A stretch of DNA of 64,000 nucleotides from positions 23,947,729 to 24,011,728 of the forward strand of contig CM049314.1 of the NCBI GenBank assembly GCA_026874595.1. Direction: 5' to 3'. The stretch comes from Sipunculus nudus. Taxonomy: Eukaryota > Annelida > Sipuncula > Golfingiida > Sipunculidae. Below the pieces are notes generated by a model. That model saw only the letters and a list, made by a program, of their open reading frames with translations. It searched no databases and had not been told where the DNA came from. Position numbers and translations under genes: made by a program. Of the stretch, positions 59,401 through 61,593 are shown one piece after another. Position 1 is the first letter of the stretch. Every line of letters starts with the position of its first letter.

Positions 59401-61593
59401 AACCAGATGAGGAGACCAATACTCTACAGTACACTTGCCATGTTAACTGGAAGGGGATGGAAGTACAATTTCTAAGAATTTGCATAAAACACAGGATAAG
59501 TACATCAGACCCTCAAATTTCCAATCTCCTTTTTTCTGAAAATTTGTTTTTTGAAATTTAATATAAGGGACTAAAATTTATCTACCTAGCACTATTAACC
59601 GAAAAGTAGAAATAAAGCATTAAGCAAAACTTTCATCCTTCATCACTTAAGATTCCCCTTTAATCTATGAAACAGTAAAGAACAAATTCTTCCTTTATAC
59701 AAAAAGCCATACAGTGTTCAAAGACAGAATAATTCTTTTCATTTTATGTTACAAAGTAAAAGTGAATGGATTGATGGACAGACAGACCTGATTATTATAA
59801 ATATTCACTACCCAGCAGCAATGAAAGTTAATGACATCACTGTGGCTGTGTTATGCAGACTGAGCTGTCACCCTGTCGGTGCTACCACCTAGTGTCTATT
59901 ATCAACATTAATACACCTTTCTGGGTGACACCCTGAACTTTCAAGTCTAAAAAGATTTGAATTAATCTTAATGATAACAATTCAAGTTTTATTCAATTCA
60001 AATAATTAACAAAAATATCCACAATTATTATTCAATGTCTATATTGTCCAACCATTTGGCCATTTGTGTATCACAAAAACATATAAATGAAGTACAAAGG
60101 CTTGGTAGAAAATTTCAAATTACTGTGACCCAATTATAAACCTTTTTTTTTGTATTTTTCATCCACTCAAAAGAAATCTAAACAAGAGCACTGCAAACAT
60201 GCACAATACACCCATCATGTATCTGGTGACCTCATACCTCGTTAAATATGGGTGGATTTTGATGAGAAGGTAATTCAGGTGAGAAAGTGCAAACTATATT
60301 GGTAAATATGTATAACGAGTTTCATGAAAATCAATAGGGTTTTAGGTAAGTCACCTAGGTGCCTCAAAAATGTGGTGACCTCTGACCTCATTAAATATGC
60401 ATGGATTTTGCTTCAAATCAAACTTAGTTGAGATATTTTATTGATAAACATTTCTGATGAGTTTTATAAAAATCCTTCCTATTTTTCATAAGTTAACGCA
60501 GCAAAACCACAAAGTAGCCTAGTGACCTGTAACCCTGCATGTTGATCCATGACCTTGGGACCTTGAAGTTGTCATTCATTGTTTAAGTTTGTACTTTGAT
60601 GTTTAAATGTAAACATTTATTCTATTTTTTATTTTGTTTAATTTTATTTTGTTAAATGTTTGAACATTTGTTATTATTATTTTTTATGATTATTATTATA
60701 AATAAACATGTGAAAAAAATGGGTTGTTTCCTTATATAAAAGAAATATGTACACATTTCCCCATGATAATATTTAACCTAAAATCCTCAATATTTTGTCA
60801 ATAAAAACAATTCGTAAAGACAAAAATTGTTTGCCCTACCTACCCTAATTTTTTTGCTATGAAACTGGAAACGAAGAACTTTTTTTCTTGGCCTCACGAT
60901 AAGAAGACAATACAGCCCTCTGGTGGGAAAATAGTAAACAAACATGTCATAACACAGAAACCTCTGGTCCCAGGGGTGAGCTATGTGAAGATTTTCTTGG
61001 AAGACTAAAGAGTAATCATCAGTCTACATGTATTCACACTGACGATCAGTGTTTCAAGATGCGCTGAAATCCATGAAACCATTCTTCAGAAATCTCTCAG
61101 ACACATAATGTAAGTATTCACAAACACAACTGGGTAAAACAACAATCAAACTTATGTTATGTGATGGTAATTAAAACAAAAGCAGACAAACATTTTCCCC
61201 CAAGACGTACACCCTGAAATAAACATGAAGTGTACTTACCCTAGCTGGTGTTTGTTTGACAGACTGACAGCGGTTGCCATGGGAACGTCTCGGGCTTCTG
61301 GGGCTGGGTGACTTTGTAGAACTCGGAGAACATGGCGGTGCTGCTGTTGTTCCAGCTCGTACTCGGGGAGATATCGGAGTCCTCCCTTTATTGGAATTAT
61401 TAACATTGTATGCTGGGACTGAGTCCACGTCAGGGTCCTGCCCTTTCTTGATAGCATTGAGACTTGATTCCAGTATCTGCTGTGTCCCCGCCTCACTCAG
61501 CCAACGCAGGAACAGTTCGTCCACCTTCATTTTGAGGACTGGTTTTAGGGCCATGTTGGAGACTTTCATGGATGCCCAGGAAGATAAAATCAT
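12424..61593 (-). CDS. PPP2R3: PP2A regulatory subunit B'' (PR72/PR130/PR70 family), 13 coding exons
   Basis: Regulatory B'' subunit that docks on the PP2A scaffold (A) and catalytic (C) subunits and directs substrate choice in a Ca2+-dependent way. Exons on the minus strand: 61240-61593, 33635-34090, 31473-31588, 23402-23504, 20168-20242, 19653-19739, 18013-18169, 17223-17271, 16536-16622, 15364-15508, 14313-14462, 13313-13422, 12424-12607. They total 2073 bases with consistent phases and give 690 residues plus stop, all with GT-AG borders. Visible marks: a [14 protein letters not shown] helix (residues 21-34), a Ser/Pro-rich linker (about 72-106), a charged coiled-coil-like stretch (about 150-175), [11 protein letters not shown] (225-235), EF-hand loop 1 (431-442, [12 protein letters not shown]) and EF-hand loop 2 (504-515, [12 protein letters not shown]). 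The core reads closest to vertebrate PPP2R3A, while the distal N-terminus is PPP2R3B-like. Further exons in the 27 kb first intron cannot be excluded. Family assignment is near certain; the exact paralogue name is not. Confidence 0.93.
12608..13312. other. PPP2R3 intron 12 with a run of short palindromes
   Basis: From about 12860 to 13200 the intron is a series of short imperfect palindromes. Examples are ATTATCTTGATAAGATAAT at 12874-12892, TTCTTATCAGAAGAA near 13110 and TTTTCTTT with AAAGAAAA near 13130-13150. Both strands show long frames here for that reason. It ends in a T run (about 13198-13213). Confidence 0.6.
13313..13422 (-). CDS. PPP2R3: PPP2R3 exon 12: [18 protein letters not shown]
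   Basis: 110 bp, acceptor TTATTTAG, donor GTGAGT, phase 0 in and phase 2 out. It encodes [20 protein letters not shown], then [16 protein letters not shown]. Vertebrate PPP2R3A reads SDWDRFAAEEYETLVAEE at this place. The exon is GC-rich compared with the flanking introns. Confidence 0.95.
13423..14312. other. PPP2R3 intron 11, nothing recognised
   Basis: 890 bp of AT-rich intron without a repeat or reading frame that I recognise. Confidence 0.6.
14313..14462 (-). CDS. PPP2R3: PPP2R3 exon 11: [13 protein letters not shown] / [20 protein letters not shown]
   Basis: 150 bp, 50 codons, phase 0 at both ends, acceptor CTTGACAG. The donor GTACGG is the weakest of the gene. It encodes [20 protein letters not shown], then [19 protein letters not shown]. 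The last string is the strongest single family signature in the window. Confidence 0.96.
14463..15363. other. PPP2R3 intron 10, carries a SINE
   Basis: Contains the tRNA-type SINE at 14561-14900; the remaining 460 bp is AT-rich with nothing recognised. Confidence 0.6.
14561..14900 (-). mobile_element. tRNA-derived SINE, copy 1
   Basis: Read on the minus strand, it starts near CTGTGGTCTAGAGTAGAA (box A-like) and continues to ATCATGAGTTCAAATCTC (box B-like, compare GGTTCRANTCC). A body shared with 17604-17966 follows at about 75-80 percent by eye. It lies in the same orientation as the host gene. Confidence 0.65.
15364..15508 (-). CDS. PPP2R3: PPP2R3 exon 10: EF-hand 2
   Basis: 145 bp, acceptor CTTCAG, donor GTAAAA, phase 2 in and phase 0 out. 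It encodes [18 protein letters not shown], then [11 protein letters not shown], ending DCLCQ. The loop [12 protein letters not shown] is a canonical EF-hand: Asp at 1, 3 and 5, Gly at 6, Leu at 8, Glu at 12. It is the high-affinity Ca2+ site of PR72-type proteins in the literature. Confidence 0.97.
15509..16535. other. PPP2R3 intron 9, mostly TGACCTCTGACCT repeat
   Basis: The part from about 15810 to 16260 is a three-unit tandem repeat described separately; the rest is AT-rich. Confidence 0.7.
15810..16260. repeat. TGACCTCTGACCT tandem repeat, locus 1
   Basis: About three diverged units of roughly 120-140 bp. Each carries TGACCTCTGACCT (perfect at 15832-15844 and 15970-15982, decayed near 16090), then TATGCATGGATTTT, then GAGTTTCATGAAAATCCAT. 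The array ends in a GACAGATGG...ACGGACAGAC tail. Related loci lie at 43005-43480 and 60200-60540. Confidence 0.8.
16536..16622 (-). CDS. PPP2R3: PPP2R3 exon 9: [21 protein letters not shown]
   Basis: 87 bp, acceptor TTATTGCAG, donor GTAATA, phase 2 at both ends. It encodes [17 protein letters not shown] followed by [11 protein letters not shown]. The string [14 protein letters not shown] is nearly identical to vertebrate family members and precedes the second EF-hand. Confidence 0.96.
16623..17222. other. PPP2R3 intron 8, nothing recognised
   Basis: 600 bp intron. A 119-codon plus-strand frame from 16938 runs across exon 8 and has no support as a gene. Confidence 0.6.
17223..17271 (-). CDS. 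PPP2R3: PPP2R3 exon 8 (49 bp micro-exon): [15 protein letters not shown]
   Basis: Short exon with acceptor CCTTTGCAG and donor GTAAAG, phase 1 in and phase 2 out. Joined to its neighbours it gives HNDHA, then [16 protein letters not shown], matching the family's [14 protein letters not shown] or [15 protein letters not shown] plus-strand frame of 119 codons covers it but is a shadow. Confidence 0.94.
17272..18012. other. PPP2R3 intron 7, carries a SINE
   Basis: Contains the second tRNA-type SINE (17604-17966); the low-coordinate side is AT-rich with T runs. Confidence 0.65.
17604..17966 (-). mobile_element. tRNA-derived SINE, copy 2
   Basis: Minus-strand head GCTACTGTGGTCAAGGGGTT (box A-like) and ATCATGAGTTTGAATCTC (box B-like), followed by the same body as copy 1. 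On the minus strand the 3' end runs into an A-rich stretch (about 17566-17590), as expected for a retroposed SINE. Same orientation as the gene. Confidence 0.7.
18013..18169 (-). CDS. PPP2R3: PPP2R3 exon 7: EF-hand 1
   Basis: 157 bp, phase 0 in, phase 1 out, acceptor TTTCAG, donor GTGAGC. It encodes [13 protein letters not shown], then [20 protein letters not shown], then the loop [12 protein letters not shown]. Loop positions 1, 3, 5 and 12 are Asp and position 8 is Ile. Position 6 is Leu and position 12 is Asp rather than the usual Gly and Glu, as in vertebrate homologues, so this is the atypical EF-hand of the family. The [15 protein letters not shown] string is almost invariant in the family. 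Confidence 0.96.
18170..19652. other. PPP2R3 intron 6, carries a MITE
   Basis: About 1.5 kb intron with one small inverted-repeat element (19441-19618); the rest shows nothing recognisable. Confidence 0.6.
19441..19618. mobile_element. CAGTRRAACC-type MITE, 178 bp
   Basis: Terminal inverted repeats CAGTAAAACCTTGCCTAATGG...GGTTTTACTG with a TGGCCACC/GGTGGGCC subterminal pair. The ends resemble those at 45309-45483 and 34790-34972. Non-coding; the flanking TA is degenerate here. Confidence 0.7.
19653..19739 (-). CDS. PPP2R3: PPP2R3 exon 6: [15 protein letters not shown]
   Basis: 87 bp, 29 codons, phase 0 at both ends, acceptor TTTTCCTAG, donor GTATCT. It encodes [13 protein letters not shown], then [16 protein letters not shown]. 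The vertebrate PPP2R3A counterpart reads [14 protein letters not shown] and RKSNFLQ. The exon is too short to stand out as an open reading frame and was found by reading the splice borders. Confidence 0.95.
20168..20242 (-). CDS. PPP2R3: PPP2R3 exon 5: [12 protein letters not shown] / EFHSRYIHT
   Basis: 75 bp, 25 codons, phase 0 at both ends, acceptor TGTTTCAG, donor [14 protein letters not shown] and EFHSRYI are among the most conserved strings of the B'' core and match vertebrate PPP2R3A closely (DVVDTHPG rather than the DVVNTHPG of PPP2R3B). Confidence 0.96.
20480..22467. mobile_element. Non-autonomous TIR element CCGTAAAAGTCGTTGCAG, 1988 bp
   Basis: Perfect 24-base inverted termini beginning CCGTAAAAGTCGTTGCAGAA, flanked by TA on both sides (20478-20479, 22468-22469). 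Subterminal AAGTCGCACC motifs occur near both ends. Interior frames are all under 90 codons and resemble no transposase. The TA target suggests the Tc1/mariner/pogo group (inference). Confidence 0.85.
22681..22733. repeat. TA microsatellite next to a decayed MITE end
   Basis: (TA)n with one C interruption at 22711, running straight into GAGGTTGCATTTTTGTTCATG. Confidence 0.95.
22734..22800. mobile_element. Decayed terminal fragment of the CTGTGGTTG/TTCGCGA MITE
   Basis: Matches the reverse complement of the right end of the full copies (GGTTGCCTTTTTGTTCGCGAG). CpG sites are replaced by CA or TG, so TTCGCGA appears as TTCATGA. Confidence 0.6.
23402..23504 (-). CDS. PPP2R3: PPP2R3 exon 4: core segment [16 protein letters not shown]
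   Basis: 103 bp with acceptor TTTTCCAG and donor GTAAGG, entering in phase 2 and leaving in phase 0. It encodes the helical segment with [19 protein letters not shown] followed by [11 protein letters not shown]. The vertebrate counterpart reads HDDAAKF, LLAKPNC and EDFIPLLQ. It lies between the TIR element at 20480-22467 and the large intron 3. Confidence 0.95.
25802..26220. mobile_element. CTGTGGTTG/TTCGCGA MITE, copy 2
   Basis: Same termini and length (419 bp) as copy 1, flanked by TA (25800-25801 and 26221-26222), with TTCGCGA subterminal motifs and CTCGCGAAC before the right end. Confidence 0.88.
27105..27285. repeat. GAGTCCAAGTC-type minisatellite
   Basis: Short degenerate phrases such as GAGTCCAAG, AAGTCCATGTC, GAGTCTTT and AAGTTCAAGTC follow one another for about 180 bp. 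Confidence 0.6.
27346..29121. mobile_element. Non-autonomous TIR element CCGTAAAAACTCGCATATAA, 1776 bp
   Basis: Left end CCGTAAAAACTCGCATATAA with AGTCG following. The right end is the imperfect inverse (CGTATATGCGGTTTTTTACGG), and both are flanked by TA. Subterminal copies of CGCATATAAGTC and GCACATAAGTCG are present. The interior has only short frames. The termini share CCGTAAAA...AAGTCG with the 20480-22467 element, so the two look like related families. Confidence 0.8.
31473..31588 (-). CDS. PPP2R3: PPP2R3 exon 3: ACGLPMYWK segment with a four-residue duplication
   Basis: 116 bp, phase 0 in and phase 2 out, acceptor TTTCTCAG and donor GTGAGT. Translation starts [14 protein letters not shown] and ends AFLSKWKK, aligning with the family's CGCPLYWK and MWRK segments. 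It contains a perfect 12 bp tandem duplication at 31514-31537 giving GDKT twice. Vertebrate family members carry a single unit at this place (GEKTG or GERTG). Confidence 0.93.
31514..31537 (-). repeat. 12 bp in-frame tandem duplication inside exon 3
   Basis: GGAGACAAAACG occurs twice without a mismatch and encodes GDKTGDKT. The perfect identity of the two units suggests a recent event or an assembly/allele difference. Confidence 0.9.
31589..33634. other. PPP2R3 intron 2, nothing recognised
   Basis: 2 kb AT-rich intron. A small cluster of the phrase GTTTCACTGRAAG (about 31705-31752) is the only repetition seen. Confidence 0.6.
33635..34090 (-). CDS. PPP2R3: PPP2R3 exon 2: charged linker plus IPKFYFP block
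   Basis: Codes for 152 residues, phase 0 at both ends (acceptor CTTATAG before 34090, donor GTAATT after 33635). The first codon is GTG (Val) and is internal, not a start. Residues about 32-52 of the exon are a Lys/Arg/Glu-rich, coiled-coil-like run ([18 protein letters not shown]). The block [11 protein letters not shown] near its end is a hallmark of the family (IPRFYFPEGLP or IPEFYFPRGRP in vertebrate members) and marks where the conserved core begins. The exon closes with DMAAVAK, which continues into ACGLPMYWK of the next exon exactly as in vertebrate proteins. This is the point where both candidate N-termini would join. Confidence 0.93.
34790..34972. mobile_element. CAGTGAAACCTCG-type MITE, about 183 bp, degenerate right end
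   Basis: Left end TA followed by CAGTGAAACCTCGTTGTGTG. The right end GACACAACAAGGTATCAC is its imperfect inverse. Termini of this type (CAGTGRAACC) are known from pogo/Tigger-like elements; placement is by resemblance only. Confidence 0.6.
36300..36930. repeat. TCAAGGTCA tandem repeat, block 1
   Basis: Three to four diverged units of about 160 bp. Each carries TTGACCTTGAAGAT...AAGGTCAAGGTCA (perfect TCAAGGTCA at 36357-36365 and 36680-36688, variant near 36516). Related phrases CAAATTTGA and AAAATATGCA follow. Confidence 0.85.
37338..37354. repeat. C homopolymer run
   Basis: About a dozen or more C; one of several long G or C runs in the window, with another near 36970-36984. Confidence 0.9.
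38690..39540. repeat. TCAAGGTCA tandem repeat, block 2 (dimeric)
   Basis: Units of about 145-155 bp alternate between two types. Type A contains AGATCCANGTCAAGGTCACC (39060, decayed 39360). Type B contains GATGAAGGTCAAGGTCAC (38915, 39204, 39507). The same type recurs every 290-300 bp. Both are followed by phrases such as TTCAAAAGTTATGGGGTTCA or TTCATGAAAATA. Confidence 0.85.
40020..41330. repeat. Degenerate tandem duplication, unit about 600-750 bp
   Basis: 40020-40745 and 40790-41330 share ordered blocks. Examples are AGCAGCACTGGGA, CTGGAGACAGCTGCA, GTATGTGGATGCTGTCCACA, GCAGTTTT and a shared CATGTGCAGTATAA/CGTGTGCAGTATAA end. The 93-codon frame in the first unit is not kept in the second. 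Confidence 0.7.
43005..43480. repeat. TGACCTCTGACCT tandem repeat, locus 2
   Basis: Three units with perfect TGACCTCTGACCT at 43017-43029, 43153-43165 and 43299-43311 (spacing 136 and 146). The other phrases are as in locus 1, ending in ACAGACAGATAAAC...ACGGACATGGGTATACC. It lies only 66 bp from the candidate alternative first exon, on its 3' side. Confidence 0.85.
43546..43812 (-). CDS. PPP2R3: Candidate alternative first exon of PPP2R3 (PR130-type N-terminus)
   Basis: Open frame of 89 codons from ATG 43812 to CACTCAG followed by a GTGGGT donor at 43545. It ends in phase 0, the same phase as the acceptor at 34090. An in-frame TAA lies 9 bases above the ATG (43822-43824). Residues 32-65 show D-x5-AIH-x-C followed by C-x2-VH-x3-C, a spacing that closely resembles the start of vertebrate PPP2R3A isoform PR130 as I remember it. 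Local composition is more GC-rich than the surrounding intron and no repeat covers it. Joined to exon 2 it would give about 661 residues. The several-hundred-residue PR130-specific region that follows in vertebrates was not found. Alternative reading: an unrelated exon or a chance frame. The similarity rests on recall, not on a search. Confidence 0.55.
45309..45483. mobile_element. CAGTGGAACCCC MITE, 175 bp
   Basis: Clean termini CAGTGGAACCCCACAATTACGA and CAAGGTGGGGTTCCACTG flanked by TA on both sides. The interior repeats GTGGTCGT/GTGGTCAT words. The best preserved of the three CAGTRRAACC elements. Confidence 0.88.
47796..47854. repeat. TTA trinucleotide microsatellite
   Basis: (ATT)n of about 58 bases with one interruption. 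Confidence 0.96.
51301..51326. repeat. G-rich homopolymer run
   Basis: GGTGGAGG followed by an uninterrupted G tract of about 18 bases, 50 bp before a MITE. Confidence 0.93.
51378..51837. mobile_element. CTGTGGTTG/TTCGCGA MITE, copy 3 (460 bp)
   Basis: Termini CTGTGGTTGG and CAACCACAG-like (GCAACCACAG) flanked by TA, with TTCGCGAGG at left and CGCGAATATCGCGAA at right. The middle is longer and more diverged than in copies 1 and 2. A TA microsatellite (51838-51866, interrupted) follows at once. Confidence 0.85.
52584..52624. repeat. TA microsatellite
   Basis: Uninterrupted (TA)n of about 40 bases; frames through it on both strands (Tyr-Ile repeats) are artefacts. Confidence 0.96.
53040..53580. 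repeat. CTATATTATGGACA minisatellite with an internal TA expansion
   Basis: About twenty degenerate units of 18-26 bp built on CATCTCTATATTATGGACAC. A perfect (TA)n of about 76 bases sits inside one unit (53364-53439), apparently grown from its TATATTA core. Confidence 0.85.
53718..53780. mobile_element. Decayed left end of the CTGTGGTTG MITE family
   Basis: CTGTGGTTTGCTTTGTGTTCATGGAGG after a TA, matching the left end of the full copies with CGCG changed to CATG. No right end was found. Confidence 0.5.
54967..56990. mobile_element. TIR element with an internal dimeric satellite, about 2 kb
   Basis: Left end: a hairpin (about 54967-55001, GTAGTCG with CGACTAC), then GTATCCGCCTAAATCAGAGT (from 54996). 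Right end: a hairpin GTATCCGC...GCGGATAC (56944-56973), whose outer part ACTCTGTTTCGGCGGATAC is the inverse of the left terminus. Between them lies the 279 bp tandem array. No coding capacity. Helitron-like or TIR-type origin cannot be settled from this copy. Confidence 0.65.
55080..56760. repeat. 279 bp tandem array, six copies, each a dimer of about 140 bp
   Basis: GCAGACAAACAGATGG-type phrase recurs at 55218, 55496, 55774, 56054, 56333 and 56613 (spacing 278-280). Each unit has two related halves that both carry the palindrome GGTGGCGCCACC and a GAGATATGAG phrase. Near-identical 70-codon minus frames at 55741-55953 and 56021-56233 arise from the repetition. Confidence 0.93.
57300..57395. 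mobile_element. Decayed inverted end of the CTGTGGTTG MITE family
   Basis: GAATATGAAGCCAACCACA at the high end is the reverse complement of the family's left terminus. CCTCGTGAAAC and CCCATGAATATG show CpG-to-TG/CA change. Confidence 0.55.
58990..59122. repeat. Two long C runs
   Basis: C tracts at about 59005-59020 and 59110-59122 in otherwise unremarkable intron. Confidence 0.9.
60200..60540. repeat. TGACCTCTGACCT tandem repeat, locus 3
   Basis: Three units at about 147-149 bp spacing (60227 decayed, perfect 60376-60388, 60523 decayed), with TATGCATGGATTTTG and GAGTTTCATGAAAATC as in the other loci. Confidence 0.8.
61240..61593 (-). CDS. PPP2R3: PPP2R3 exon 1, distal first coding exon (PR70/PR48-type N-terminus)
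   Basis: Encodes 118 residues and ends at a strong GTAAGT donor (61239-61234) in phase 0. Residues 16-34 ([19 protein letters not shown]) match the N-terminus I recall for vertebrate PPP2R3B (PR70/PR48). Residues 72-106 are rich in Ser-Pro and Thr-Pro pairs next to Arg, which are CDK/MAPK-type sites by consensus only. An in-frame stop (61609-61611) lies 15 bases above the first ATG at 61593, so the exon can hold the true start. ATGs at 61569 and 61554 are alternatives, and the latter would start just before the conserved helix. A pyrimidine-rich CCTCTTCAG just upstream could also act as an acceptor for a 5' UTR exon. The long frame on the opposite strand here is a shadow. Confidence 0.85.

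Larger units (their letters stand above)
34091..61239. other. PPP2R3 intron 1 (27 kb), repeat-rich; contains the candidate alternative first exon
   Basis: Runs from the distal exon 1 to exon 2. Besides the repeats listed separately, it has lower-repeat stretches around 44.5-44.9, 46.0-47.1, 48.2-49.3 and 50.0-50.6 kb. Those are somewhat richer in GC and in CAGC/GCTG words and could hold regulatory sequence or missed exons. Frames in these stretches (for example plus 44494-44829 and 50159-50377, minus 48225-48407) match nothing I know. Confidence 0.6.
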
